A stretch of 64,000 bases of DNA from Arthrobacter sp. Leaf234. GTDB taxonomy: Bacteria; Actinomycetota; Actinomycetes; Actinomycetales; Micrococcaceae. The number at the start of each line of letters is the position of its first letter. Position 1 is the stretch's first letter. Below, piece after piece: positions 45,957 to 54,468 of the stretch. The notes under the pieces were generated by a model. It made no database searches and was not told where the DNA came from. It saw nothing but the letters and a program-made list of their open reading frames with translations. The position numbers and the translations under genes are program-made. The stretch lies in assembly GCF_001422665.1 (NCBI RefSeq), contig NZ_LMLU01000005.1, forward strand, positions 62,001-126,000. Reading direction: 5' to 3'.

Positions 45957-46508
45957 ATGCCCGAGGACAACCCCCGCGCGGATGTGTCGCCCAGAGCGGC
46001 CGTGGCCCGCCGCATCACCGCCCTCCGCCAGGAGCGGGGCCTCTCCCTGACGGCGCTCGCGGCCCGGGCGGGGATCGGCAAGGGCACGCTCTCGGAACTC
46101 GAGGCCGGGACGCGCAACCCGACCCTGGAGACGCTCTACGCGCTGGCCGGACCGCTCGGGGTCCCCCTGACCGGCCTCGTGGGGGAGGAAGCCGGGCACA
46201 GCGTCTCGGACGGCGTCGTCGACGCACGCCTGCTCTCGGTCCGCACGCACGACGACGGCGGCACCACGGAGGTCTTCTGGCTCACCCTCTCGTCCGGCCG
46301 GACGAGGATCAGCCCACCGCACCGCAGCGGCACGGTGGAGCACCTCCGCCTCGTCCGCGGCTCCGCGTCGGCGGGGGAGAAGGGCTCGGAGCGGGAGATC
46401 GGGCCAGGAGTGTCGATCTCGTGGGCCGGGGACGTGGCGCACACCTACACGTCCCCGCACGGCGCGGAGGGCGTCCTGGTGATCGAGACGCCCGGCAGGA
46501 CGGGATAG
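45957..46508 (+). CDS. XRE-family regulator with cupin domain, next to benE
   Basis: A 183-aa regulator: N-terminal helix-turn-helix (VARRITALRQERGLSLTALAARAGIGKGTLSELEAGTRNPTLETLYALA) and C-terminal cupin fold (ISPPHRSGTVEHLRLVRGS, WAGDVAHTYTSPHGAEGVLVIETP). It is the second regulator of this architecture in the window, but the two differ in sequence. It is divergent from benE and is probably its ligand-responsive repressor. The start codon is 6 bases from a -10-like TAGGAT, and no ribosome site is seen. Confidence 0.87.
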   Translation: MPEDNPRADVSPRAAVARRITALRQERGLSLTALAARAGIGKGTLSELEAGTRNPTLETLYALAGPLGVPLTGLVGEEAGHSVSDGVVDARLLSVRTHDDGGTTEVFWLTLSSGRTRISPPHRSGTVEHLRLVRGSASAGEKGSEREIGPGVSISWAGDVAHTYTSPHGAEGVLVIETPGRTG

Positions 46509-46543
46509 GAGCAGCACCGGTGGCTAGGCGGTGCGCCTGCTCC
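46508..46543 (+). terminator. Terminator after the benE regulator
   Basis: GGAGCAG and CTGCTCC pair, extended inward by CACCG/CGGTG with a 3-base bulge. The stem begins at the last base of the regulator stop codon. Confidence 0.6.
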
Positions 46544-46553
46544 GGACGCCGGG

Positions 46554-46730
46554 TCAGGCGATGCGCGCCTGCTCCAGGCGCCGCTGGATGACCTCGAGCT
46601 CGTCGCTGAGGGCCTGCAGGCGGGCGGTGTTCTGTTCGACGGCCAGCTCGCGGACCAGGAGGTCCTGGCGCGCGCGCAGTGCGGTCTCGTCCATCGGCTG
46701 GTCTGTGGTCGGCTGGTCGCTTGTCGGCAT
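46554..46730 (-). CDS. Small coiled-coil protein
   Basis: A 58-aa protein from ATG 46730: MPTSDQPTTDQPMDETALRA, then a continuous helical stretch (LLVRELAVEQNTARLQAL, ELEVIQRRLEQARIA) with leucines in heptad register. No strong ribosome site is visible. The frame is open 5' into the remains of a decayed SDR gene, so the start is uncertain. Function unknown. Confidence 0.45.
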   Translation of the reverse strand: MPTSDQPTTDQPMDETALRARQDLLVRELAVEQNTARLQALSDELEVIQRRLEQARIA

Positions 46731-46794
46731 GGTTCCAGTCAAGCAGACGGCCCGCCCCTGGCGCCGAGATGGCCGGCGGTGCGGCTGGAGCGGT

Positions 46795-47215
46795 GTGACG
46801 TGCGCTCCCGTGATCCCGCCGTCCACCCTGAACCGGCCTGCCGTGACGAAGGATGCATCCTCCGCGGCGAGGAGCGCCCTCGCCGCGGCCGCTCGTCGGG
46901 CCAGTCGGGCTCGGCGAACCGGCCCAGCGGCACGTGCACGAGCCGGCGCTACGCCTTCTCGGCGTCACCCGCGAACAGCTCGCTCAGCAGCGGGGTGTTG
47001 GCCGGCCCGGGGCACAGCGCGTCGACGCGGATGCCCTGCCGGGCGAATCCGACGCCCGGTTCCCGGCTCACGGACAGCACGCCGCCCTTCGATGCCGAGT
47101 AGGAGACCGAGTCCTTCCCCTGAGCCTGGACGGGGGGATGGCGTCGTTGCAGCAGCGTCGTTGCATCAGTGTCGTTGCAGCGGGAGTAAACGCTCGTGAG
47201 GTCGACCTCCTGCAC
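46795..47215 (-). pseudogene. Decayed short-chain dehydrogenase (3-oxoacyl-ACP reductase-like)
   Basis: Only the C-terminal half of an SDR remains. In one frame: DLTSVYS, then [17 protein letters not shown] with the catalytic YSASK, and [32 protein letters not shown] at 46951-46949 then interrupts the frame, which otherwise continues [14 protein letters not shown]. Near 46885 the frame shifts and the SDR end is found as [25 protein letters not shown]. The N-terminal cofactor-binding half is missing. A 14-bp repeat array lies within the first part. At least three lesions make this a clear pseudogene. Confidence 0.8.
47143..47184. repeat. 14-bp tandem repeat x3 inside the SDR pseudogene
   Basis: Three consecutive 14-mers beginning GTCGTTGCA (47143, 47157, 47171); the second and third differ from the first at one to a few bases. 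The array (42 bp) replaces the segment that normally follows the LTSVY strand in such SDRs, so it is probably a post-decay expansion. Confidence 0.85.
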
Positions 47216-47380
47216 ACGGCGCGGACGAGAGTGCGGTCGGCGGCACGGACGGCACGCTCCTCCAGGCCCTCACGCGCCCCGTGTGCGCTGCATCGTGGAA
47301 ATAGATGTGCCCGGGCAACCGTTCCCTCCACAGGCCCATGGCTTCCATCGTCCTGGGCGGCACGCATCGAGAGGCACTCC

Positions 47381-48370
47381 ATGACCATTCCCCTGTCCAT
47401 CCTGGACCTCGCCCAGGTCGCCGAAGGCTCGACGCCGGCGGAGACGTTCGCGTCGAGCGTCCTCCTCGCGCAGCACGCCGAGGCGTGGGGCTATCGCCGC
47501 GTCTGGTACGCCGAGCACCACAACATGGGGAGCATCGCCTCCTCGGCGACGAGCGTCCTGATCGCCCACGTGGCGGCGCACACCTCGACCATCCGGCTCG
47601 GGTCGGGCGGCGTCATGCTGCCCAACCACTCGCCGCTGACCATCGCGGAGCAGTTCGGGACCCTCGAGAGCCTCCACCCGGGGCGGATCGACCTGGGGCT
47701 CGGGCGTGCACCCGGGAGCGACCAGAACACGGCGCGGGCCCTCCGCCGGGACCCCCTGTCCGCGGACAGCTTTCCCCAGGACGTCCTGGAGTTGCAGGGC
47801 TACCTCACGGGTGACACGCGCGTTCCCGGAGTGCAGGCGACACCCGGCCGGGGGACCGACGTGCCGCTGTACATCCTCGGGTCCTCGCTCTTCGGGGCGC
47901 GGCTCGCGGCCGCCCTCGGCCTGCCGTTCGCTTTCGCATCGCACTTCGCCCCGCAGGCGCTGCTGGATGCTGCCGCCATCTACCGCAGGGAGTTCAAGCC
48001 CTCCGCACAGGCGGAGAAGCCTCACTTCATCGCGGGGGTCAACGTCATCGCCGCGGACAACCAGGGGGATGCCCACCATGAGTTCCACGAGGCGATGCTG
48101 CGTCGGGTCACGCTCCTGCTCGGCCGCGGCCAGACCTTCACGCGCGAGGAGTCGGAGGCGATCCTCGCGTCCCCGGGTGGACAGCAGATGAGCGAGATGG
48201 CCCGCTACAGCGCCGTCGGGACACCCGGGGTGGTCCGGGACTACCTGGAGCAGTTCTCCGCGCGGGTGGAGGCCGACGAACTCATCGTCGCCACGCAGGC
48301 GGGCACCACCGAGACGTGGTTGCGGTCCTTCGAACTGCTCGCCGGAGCCATGCATCCGGTGGCGGTCTAG
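47381..48370 (+). CDS. LLM-class flavin-dependent oxidoreductase
   Basis: A 329-aa luciferase-like monooxygenase. It starts [47 protein letters not shown], the signature of the MsnO8-like (TIGR03558) group. [41 protein letters not shown] binds reduced flavin. GAGAGG precedes ATG 47381. The frame is open upstream but only over pseudogene and antisense sequence. Substrate unknown. Confidence 0.9.
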   Translation: MTIPLSILDLAQVAEGSTPAETFASSVLLAQHAEAWGYRRVWYAEHHNMGSIASSATSVLIAHVAAHTSTIRLGSGGVMLPNHSPLTIAEQFGTLESLHPGRIDLGLGRAPGSDQNTARALRRDPLSADSFPQDVLELQGYLTGDTRVPGVQATPGRGTDVPLYILGSSLFGARLAAALGLPFAFASHFAPQALLDAAAIYRREFKPSAQAEKPHFIAGVNVIAADNQGDAHHEFHEAMLRRVTLLLGRGQTFTREESEAILASPGGQQMSEMARYSAVGTPGVVRDYLEQFSARVEADELIVATQAGTTETWLRSFELLAGAMHPVAV

Positions 48371-48432
48371 GCCTACCAGAAGGTCCCGAAAACAGAAACC
48401 TTCAGCTCCCTGCTTGCCAGAACCGTACAAGG

Positions 48433-48461
48433 TTTGGTTAAGTGGGTCTCGGTTGTAGTGT
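48433..48461 (+). promoter_or_regulatory. Promoter of the cold-shock gene
   Basis: TTGGTT, a 17-base spacer and TAGTGT. Transcription from here would leave an AT-rich leader of about 125 bases before the csp start, typical of cold-shock genes whose leader controls stability and translation. Confidence 0.6.
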
Positions 48462-48592
48462 TGCGCATTTGTATTTCGCGCGGTTTAGCCCTCGCGGGAC
48501 AAGCCGCGTCTCTGAAAAAGCGGACAAGCACGCCGCGACTGGGGCGTTCCGAAAGTCGGAGCGCGTCTGAATTTCAGAAGGATAAAACAAAA

Positions 48593-48796
48593 ATGGCAAC
48601 AGGTACCGTGAAGTGGTTCAACGCTGAAAAGGGCTTTGGATTCATTGCTCCCGACGACGGAAGCGCAGATGTGTTCGCACACTTCTCCGCCATCAACGCA
48701 AGCGGCTACCGCTCGCTTGATGAGAACCAGAAGGTCAGCTTCGACACCGAGCAGGGCCCCAAGGGTCCTCAGGCGTCGAACATCCAGCCCCTCTAA
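48593..48796 (+). CDS. cspA: Cold-shock protein (CspA family)
   Basis: A 67-aa single cold-shock domain that binds single-stranded RNA and DNA as an RNA chaperone. [23 protein letters not shown] contains RNP-1 (KGFGFI), and VFAHFSAI is RNP-2. AGAAGG stands about 10 bases before ATG in an A-rich leader that is much less GC-rich than its surroundings. Codon use (many GAA, TTT and GCA codons at the start) is also less GC-biased than neighbours, which fits high expression. Confidence 0.95.
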   Translation: MATGTVKWFNAEKGFGFIAPDDGSADVFAHFSAINASGYRSLDENQKVSFDTEQGPKGPQASNIQPL

Positions 48797-48826
48797 GGCT
48801 CGGATCTTCCACTAGATCTTTTCGCG

Positions 48827-48863
48827 AGAAGCAGGTCGGACCCCGGTCCGGCCTGCTTCTTCG
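48827..48863. terminator. Terminator between the cold-shock and nuclease-helicase genes
   Basis: A 15-bp stem (AGAAGCAGGTCGGAC with GTCCGGCCTGCTTCT, one G-T pair), followed by TCGTT. It can serve the csp gene and, in reverse, the convergent gene. Confidence 0.82.
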
Positions 48864-48899
48864 TTAACGCCCTCTCCGTCGACCGCCGGTCGTGGCGAC

Positions 48900-51800
48900 C
48901 TACCGTCGATCCGCGGGTCCGGCCGCTCCGTCGCACAGGCCGATGAACGCACCGAGCTCCTCCAGGGCGGCGGGGGTCGAGGGCATATGGTGGGTCAGCC
49001 GGGGTGAGCGCACGATCACGGCTCGCCACTGTCCGCGCGAGACCGCCACGTTGATCCTGTTCCGGTTCAGCAGGAAACCGATGCCCCGCGGTGCCTCGGC
49101 GGCGGAGGACGCGGCCATGCTGACGATCACCACCACGGCCTGCTGACCCTGGAACCGATCCACCGTCCCCACCCTCACCCGCGGGTACCCGGCAGCGGCC
49201 AGCGCCCCGTGGACGAGCTGCACCTGTGCGTTGTAGGCGGCGACCACCAGGAGGTCTGCCTGGCCCACCGGCCGGGCCGGTGCCCCGGCGTCAGCGACCC
49301 ACGGCAGGCCGAGGTGCAGCTCGACCTGACGGACGACCTCCGCCGCCTCCTCGGGGGAGGACGTCGCATGATCCGTGTGCTCGACCAGTACACACCCGAC
49401 TCCCGGCGCCACACCGCCGAGCAGCCGCGACCGCGCCGCCGGCGCCGTGGAGAGCCGGCCCTCGTAGGCGAAGGTGGAGACCGCACGGCACAGAGCCGGG
49501 TGCATCCGCCAGGTGTCCGCGAGGAAGTAGCCGAGATCGGCGGGCAGGGTGGCGTGTCCGTCGGAGAGCCAGCCGAGTGCCGATTCGTCGACCGGCTCGG
49601 GGTGGGTTCCCTGGGTGACCTGCGGAAGCTGCTGCGGATCCCCGAGGAGCAGCAGCCGCCGGGCTGCCTGCGCGACCGCCATCGTGTTCGCCAGCGAGAA
49701 CTGCCCGGCCTCGTCGATGACGAGGAGATCGAGCGATCCGGGCGGCACATTCTTCCCGGTCATGGTCCAGGCCGTCCCCCCGATGAGGCACCCGCCGTCA
49801 CCGGACACCAGGCGTGCCACGTCCGTGTCCGAGCGCTGCCCCCACGGGAGGTCGGCATCCATGTCCTTCGGCTTCTTCGCCACACGCCCGGGCGGGACGC
49901 CGGCGTCGACGGCGCGGCAGAGCAGGTTCTCGACGACCGCATGGGACTGCGCGACGACGCCGATCTTCCAGCCGTCCGCCACCAGCCGGGAGAGCACGTC
50001 CGCACCGACATGCGTCTTGCCCGTCCCGGGCGGCCCCTGGACGGCGAGGTAGGACTCCGACAGGCGCAGCAGGGCAGCCGTGATCGCCTCGGCGTACCCG
50101 CCGTCCCCGGGGCGGACGGCGGGCAGAGCGCCGCCGTCGAGGAGCCGGGGCGGCACGCGACGCAGAAGGTCCAGGGCGGGTCCGGCGGGGATGTCGGGCA
50201 GGGCGCGGCCCACGTGGGCGGCCAGGTCGAGCAGAGCTGCCTGGATGGACCCGGTCATGATCGGCTGGTCCGGTGCCAGTGCCACCGGCAGCTCACTGCG
50301 CTCCGGTGCACCGCGCCTCAGTTTCTCCCGGACGGTAGCCGTGGTCAGGCCGGTTCCGTCCTCGGCGAGGTCCACCACCTCGACCCCGAACCACCCGCCA
50401 CGGCCGGGACCAGTGCTGTCCGTGCTGTCGGCGTCCTCGGGGACTGGGGCGTCGTAGAGGGTGAAGTACGAGCCCCCGGCCCGGAAGTCCGCGCCCGCCT
50501 CGAGCCGTGCGGTGACCGACAGGGTGCGCACGGGGTTGGACCGGGCCGTGGGCTTCTCCCAGTCGCTGATCACGTCGACGGTGCGGAAGGGCATCACCTC
50601 CCTGGACTGCTCCCACTCCGAGGTCGGTGCTCCGAGGCGGTCGAAGTGGGCCCACCAGAACTGCTTCCGCTCACGCCGGTGATAGCCGACGGCGGCGGCG
50701 ACCAGGGCCACCGCACGCGGACCGGGCTCCATGGCAGCGGCCGGAGTCAGGCCCGCGAGATAGTCCTGGAGCTGCGTCTCCTCGGCCTCGGGTGGAGCCT
50801 GGGGAACGGCATCGGCAGCAGCATCGGTGCTGCTGCCGCCGGCGGGGTCCATCCCGGGTGAATCCGGACCAGCACCGGACGCGGACCGCGACGCCTCCTC
50901 GGACTCGGGTGCGAGCCCGAGGAGCCAGTCCCGCAGCTTCAGCGTGGAGAGGCAGTCGTAGCGGTTGTAGTCGCTGATGTCCTCGAGGATCGCCGCAGCC
51001 TCCTCGGCGTCACCGGCGTCGCGCGCGGTGCAGTAGGCGGCGTAGGCGACCACGGAGGCGCCCGCGTCCGTCACGTCCCCCGCGCGGAGGGTGGACCCCA
51101 TGTACAGGGGTTCGAGCTTCTTGATGCTGTAGGACCGCTCGGAGATCCGGAGGCTGTGCCGCACGGTCTCGTAGAGATCCACCAGGACCCCCTCGCGCAG
51201 CAGCGTGTCCACGGCGTCCTCACCGATGATGTGCTGGAGCGAGAGCCGGCGCAGGGCGCTCTTCTCATAGGCGGCGTAGTGGTAGATGTGCAGGTCGGGA
51301 TACTGCCGGCGCCGCTCGTCCACGTAGTCGAGGAACTGCATCAGGGCGGTACGTTCCTCGGCCCGGGAGTGGGCCCAGAAGGGCCGGAAGGGTGGTTCGG
51401 CGGAGGCGCCCGGCCCGGCGGCGGGCTGCTCGACGACGCCGAACAGGTACTCGAGGCCCCACCGCCCGTCCGCCGGGTCCTGCCACAGGGGATCGCCCTC
51501 GACGTCGAAGAAGATGTCCCCGGGGCTGGGCGCGGGGAGGGCGGCAAGGGTGTGCTCCGGCAGGATCCGGTAGGAGACGGAGTGCTCCGTCCCCTCAGCG
51601 TCCCTGGAGGAGACGCTGCCGTCCACGGCTCCCACACCGGTCTGCAGCCGTGCCTGGTCCCGCAGCCGGGTGAGGGACGCGTCGTCCGGTCTCGCGGGCA
51701 TCGCCGCCAGCTGGTCGATCGTGGTGATGCCCTCACCCCGGAGCCGCGCCCGGCGGTCGCCGGTCATCGAGGCGACGAGCAGCAGGTCCCGCGCGGCGAC

Positions 51801-52529
51801 CACCTGCTCGGCGCAGTAGTCGCACCGACCGCAGGCCGAGTGCCCGCCGTCGCCCCATGCCACCGGCGCGGACCCGCTGCGGTGCGCCTCGACGAGGTCG
51901 AGGAAGCGCGCCCGGCGCTCCCGGAAGACGGGCAGCAGGTCCGTGAGGCTGTGGGTGCTCCTCGACCGGTCACCGAGCACGAGTGTCACCTCCGGCGACG
52001 TCGGGATGCCGGCTGCCTGCAGCTGGTCCCCGTAGGCGGCGAGCTGCAGCAGCGCTCCCACCTTCGCGTGCCGGGCGAGCTTCGTGTCCCAGACCGCGTA
52101 CGCTCCGTCCGCCTGGCGCACCAGGAAATCGGAGCGGCCGTGGAACGTGCCGTCGAAGAACGCCGCCTGGAACACCACCGACGCCCCTGAGCCGAGGGCG
52201 GTCAGGGACTCCTCGTGCTTGGCCGTGAGGGTGGCGCGATCCATCGAGTCCGCAGGTTCGACGTCGTACACGCCCCGCGGATTACCCGGCGACCAGATGC
52301 CGTGGTCGGCCACGAGCTCGTCGAGGATCCTGTGCTCGTGGACGTCGCCGAGGACGGCGGCCCGCTGCAGCATCCCGTCCGGGGCGAAGGAGGCCCGCGG
52401 GGCGCGCCCCAGCTTCTCGTCGAGGACGCGCAGCAGGCGGTAGCCGCACTCCGAGGCGGTGACGAGGTCCGTCGCCGAGAACACCAGGTCCCGCCGGTCG
52501 GAGCTGCCGTCGGCGTCGAGCAGGAACAT
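48900..52529 (-). CDS. TM0106-family RecB-like nuclease fused to a Dna2/UPF1-type helicase
   Basis: A 1209-aa protein. The N-terminal ~280 residues form a RecB/Cas4-like nuclease: ATDLVTASECGYRLL carries a lone cysteine and SACGRCDYC three more, the pattern of a [4Fe-4S] nuclease. AVWDTKLARHAKVGALLQLAAYG is the D-xK/QxxxY core. A middle region contains an RNase-H-like part (IFFDVEGDPLW). The C-terminal superfamily 1B helicase has GPPGTGKTHVGADVL near residue 830, LVIDEAGQFSLAN, LLGDPQQLPQV, and the final VGTVDRFQGQQAVVVIVS plus NRINVAVSRGQ. It is probably a 5'-3' DNA processing enzyme in repair or defence. ATG 52529 has AAAGGA upstream. Confidence 0.88.
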   Translation of the reverse strand: MFLLDADGSSDRRDLVFSATDLVTASECGYRLLRVLDEKLGRAPRASFAPDGMLQRAAVLGDVHEHRILDELVADHGIWSPGNPRGVYDVEPADSMDRATLTAKHEESLTALGSGASVVFQAAFFDGTFHGRSDFLVRQADGAYAVWDTKLARHAKVGALLQLAAYGDQLQAAGIPTSPEVTLVLGDRSRSTHSLTDLLPVFRERRARFLDLVEAHRSGSAPVAWGDGGHSACGRCDYCAEQVVAARDLLLVASMTGDRRARLRGEGITTIDQLAAMPARPDDASLTRLRDQARLQTGVGAVDGSVSSRDAEGTEHSVSYRILPEHTLAALPAPSPGDIFFDVEGDPLWQDPADGRWGLEYLFGVVEQPAAGPGASAEPPFRPFWAHSRAEERTALMQFLDYVDERRRQYPDLHIYHYAAYEKSALRRLSLQHIIGEDAVDTLLREGVLVDLYETVRHSLRISERSYSIKKLEPLYMGSTLRAGDVTDAGASVVAYAAYCTARDAGDAEEAAAILEDISDYNRYDCLSTLKLRDWLLGLAPESEEASRSASGAGPDSPGMDPAGGSSTDAAADAVPQAPPEAEETQLQDYLAGLTPAAAMEPGPRAVALVAAAVGYHRRERKQFWWAHFDRLGAPTSEWEQSREVMPFRTVDVISDWEKPTARSNPVRTLSVTARLEAGADFRAGGSYFTLYDAPVPEDADSTDSTGPGRGGWFGVEVVDLAEDGTGLTTATVREKLRRGAPERSELPVALAPDQPIMTGSIQAALLDLAAHVGRALPDIPAGPALDLLRRVPPRLLDGGALPAVRPGDGGYAEAITAALLRLSESYLAVQGPPGTGKTHVGADVLSRLVADGWKIGVVAQSHAVVENLLCRAVDAGVPPGRVAKKPKDMDADLPWGQRSDTDVARLVSGDGGCLIGGTAWTMTGKNVPPGSLDLLVIDEAGQFSLANTMAVAQAARRLLLLGDPQQLPQVTQGTHPEPVDESALGWLSDGHATLPADLGYFLADTWRMHPALCRAVSTFAYEGRLSTAPAARSRLLGGVAPGVGCVLVEHTDHATSSPEEAAEVVRQVELHLGLPWVADAGAPARPVGQADLLVVAAYNAQVQLVHGALAAAGYPRVRVGTVDRFQGQQAVVVIVSMAASSAAEAPRGIGFLLNRNRINVAVSRGQWRAVIVRSPRLTHHMPSTPAALEELGAFIGLCDGAAGPADRR

Positions 52530-52684
52530 GCGCCAGGTCCTTTCGTCGGGAGCGGCCAGTGGATCACGCACCTCCGACCTTCTGTGACGCAGGTCTCGGA
52601 ACTGGTGCGTGCGGATTGCGGTGGACGGGACGACTTACCTGTGTACGACGCAGCTGAACGCAACGACAGTAAAGGATACGCATC

Positions 52685-53158
52685 ATGGTCGAGACCGCTA
52701 CCGCCCAGAAGTCCACCACCGGCTCCGAGTCCGCAGCGCCCGTCCGCAAGGGCCCCCTGCAGACCGACAAGGGCAGCACCACCATCGCCGAGACCGTCGT
52801 GCAGAAGCTCGCCGGTGTCGCCACCCGCGAGGTGCCCGGCGTCTTCGCGATGGGCAATGCAGCCCGCCGCGCCTTCAACCAGATCACCGAGCGCATCCCC
52901 GGCTCGCAGACGAACGTCAGCGGCGGAGTGAGCGTCGAGAAGGGCGAGCGCCAGGCCGCGATCGACGTGAGCATCGTCGTGGAGTACGGCAGCTCGATCG
53001 TCGAGGTCAGCGAGAACATCCGTCGCAACGTCGTCAACTCGGTGGAGCGCGCCACGGGGCTCGAGGTCCTCGAGGTCAACGTGAACGTCACCGACGTGCA
53101 CCTGCCGGGTGACGACGACGAGGACGACTCGTCCAAGAGCGGCACCGAACTCGAGTAG
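52685..53158 (+). CDS. Asp23/Gls24 family envelope stress protein
   Basis: A 157-aa soluble protein. A disordered N-terminus (AQKSTTGSESAAPVRKG) precedes the Asp23 domain: TTIAETVVQKLAGVATREVPGVFAMG, GGVSVEKGERQAAIDVSIVVEYG and SIVEVSENIRRNVVNSVERATGLEVLEVNVNVTDVHLP. An acidic tail follows. In Staphylococcus, Asp23 is held at the membrane by AmaP and affects cell-wall stress responses. AAAGGAT precedes ATG. It is first of a six-gene same-strand run ending in csbD. Confidence 0.9.
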   Translation: MVETATAQKSTTGSESAAPVRKGPLQTDKGSTTIAETVVQKLAGVATREVPGVFAMGNAARRAFNQITERIPGSQTNVSGGVSVEKGERQAAIDVSIVVEYGSSIVEVSENIRRNVVNSVERATGLEVLEVNVNVTDVHLPGDDDEDDSSKSGTELE

Positions 53159-53246
53159 CACCTGCGGCTCCGACCGTGCGGCGGGAGTACCCGCCGCACG
53201 GTGCACGGACCGACACCCCCCTCCGCCCACCAGACAGGACAGCATC

Positions 53247-53429
53247 ATGTCGCGCAGCACCATCGGATTATTCGCAGGTCTCCTGCTGGGGATCGTCGCC
53301 GTCTTCGGCGGTTTCCTCCAGTTCATCGCCGTTGTCTTCTTCGCGGCGGTGGGCCTGCTCATCGGCCGTTACCTCGAGGGCAGGCTCGACGTCCAGGACC
53401 TGCTGAGCCGCCGCAGCTCGAAGGGCTGA
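53247..53429 (+). CDS. DUF2273 family small membrane protein
   Basis: A 60-aa protein with two tightly packed helices (TIGLFAGLLLGIVAVFGG and FIAVVFFAAVGLLIGRYLEG) and a basic soluble end (LLSRRSSKG). DUF2273 proteins are regularly found beside asp23/amaP genes. AGGA lies 7 bases before ATG. Probably part of the membrane platform for the Asp23 proteins. Confidence 0.87.
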   Translation: MSRSTIGLFAGLLLGIVAVFGGFLQFIAVVFFAAVGLLIGRYLEGRLDVQDLLSRRSSKG

Positions 53430-53434
53430 GCGCC

Positions 53435-53854
53435 ATGAGTACGCTCGCGGGCCCTGCGCCCGGTGTCCTCGACCCTGCCGGAAGCACGCACGGCGACCCC
53501 GCCACGAGGGGCACCCTCGTCACCAAGGAGAAGGTCCTGCGGAAGATCGCCGGACAGGCCGCCTCCGAACTGCCGTTCATCGGCGGACGGAGCGGAGGAC
53601 TGCTCGGCCTCGGCGCCTCCGGCGACCTCGACGCCCGCCCGCAGGCCGAGGTCGACCTCGACGGGACCACGGCCTTCGTCTCGCTGACCGTCGCGATGCT
53701 CTACCCCACGCCGCTGCGTGCGGGTACCGAGCAGCTGCGCAGTCACGTCACGGAGGTCCTTGAGCGCACGACGGCGGTCCACGTGGGCCGTATCGACGTC
53801 ACCATCGTCTCCCTCGAGACCGGCACGGCCGGTAGGGGAAGGAGCCTCGAATGA
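53435..53854 (+). CDS. Second Asp23/Gls24-like protein
   Basis: A 139-aa protein that starts 5 bases after the DUF2273 stop. LVTKEKVLRKIAGQAASELPFI and the beta-rich AEVDLDGTTAFVSLTVAML, HVTEVLERTTAVHVGRIDVTIVSL fit a divergent Asp23 domain, with a Gly-rich insertion (GGRSGGLLGLGASG) in place of the usual loop. It overlaps the next gene by 4 bases (ATGA). Having two different Asp23 paralogues in one operon suggests a mixed assembly. Confidence 0.8.
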   Translation: MSTLAGPAPGVLDPAGSTHGDPATRGTLVTKEKVLRKIAGQAASELPFIGGRSGGLLGLGASGDLDARPQAEVDLDGTTAFVSLTVAMLYPTPLRAGTEQLRSHVTEVLERTTAVHVGRIDVTIVSLETGTAGRGRSLE

Positions 53855-54411
53855 GCAGCACACCCACCCGGACGCTGAGGCGCCGCCCCAGCCGTACCGT
53901 CCCGGCCACCGTCACGGCGCTGGTCCTGGTCCTCGGCGGGGCCGCGCTCGCGTGGGCCGGTATCGCGGGACTGACCGGTGACACCACCCTCGCCGAGGGC
54001 TCGCTCGCGGCGGGTTCCGGTCTCGCCTGGGGCTCGCCCGCCCTCTACGCAACCGTCGCGGTGTTGGCGGTCCTCGGGCTGGTGCTGCTGTTCGCGGCCC
54101 TGGTGCCCGGGCGACGCACGCTCCTGACGGCCGGATCCACATGGGGTGGACCCGAAGGGACGACGACGGTACTCAGCCGATCGGCGGTGGAGCGTTTCGC
54201 CGCCGCACGGGCGGAGCAGATCGATGGCGTCTCGTCGGCCAAGGGCAGTCTCCGGGGCTCCCGGCTGAAGCTGTCCGTCACGACCTATCTCCTGTCCACA
54301 GGTGATCTTCAGCAAACGGTCAGGAACGCCGTCCAGTCTTCAGTAGACGACCTGGGTCTGGAATCCGCTCCGCGGGTCCGAACGAGCATCCGGACGGAGC
54401 ACGATGACTGA
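53851..54411 (+). CDS. DUF6286-type membrane protein (AmaP-related)
   Basis: A 186-aa protein with a basic N-terminus (RTLRRRPSRT), two helices (VTALVLVLGGAALAWAGIAG and LYATVAVLAVLGLVLLFAAL) separated by a short external loop, and a cytoplasmic domain of mixed strand and helix (VERFAAARAEQIDGVSSAKGS, LKLSVTTYLLS). This is the AmaP-like topology: a membrane hairpin with an Asp23-like cytoplasmic part. It is translationally coupled to the previous gene. Confidence 0.8.
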   Translation: MSSTPTRTLRRRPSRTVPATVTALVLVLGGAALAWAGIAGLTGDTTLAEGSLAAGSGLAWGSPALYATVAVLAVLGLVLLFAALVPGRRTLLTAGSTWGGPEGTTTVLSRSAVERFAAARAEQIDGVSSAKGSLRGSRLKLSVTTYLLSTGDLQQTVRNAVQSSVDDLGLESAPRVRTSIRTEHDD

Positions 54412-54468
54412 CCCGACGACCGACCTGCATCTGCGCACCCTACCCACCGCTTCGGAAAGGACACGGCC

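Noticed and set aside
45872-46117. 82-residue N-terminal extension of BenE
   Set aside because: It would overlap the divergent regulator gene and the operator. GTG 45871 has AGGAGG at the right distance and fits the family start.
44487-46517. 676-codon minus-strand frame across benE and its regulator
   Set aside because: It is in another frame from BenE, is Arg/Gly-rich, has no motif, and is antisense to the XRE-cupin gene.
47166-47363. 65-codon minus-strand ORF ([16 protein letters not shown]...) next to the SDR pseudogene
   Set aside because: No ribosome site or recognised family. It overlaps the pseudogene repeats in another frame. It could be another decayed gene fragment, but I cannot support it.
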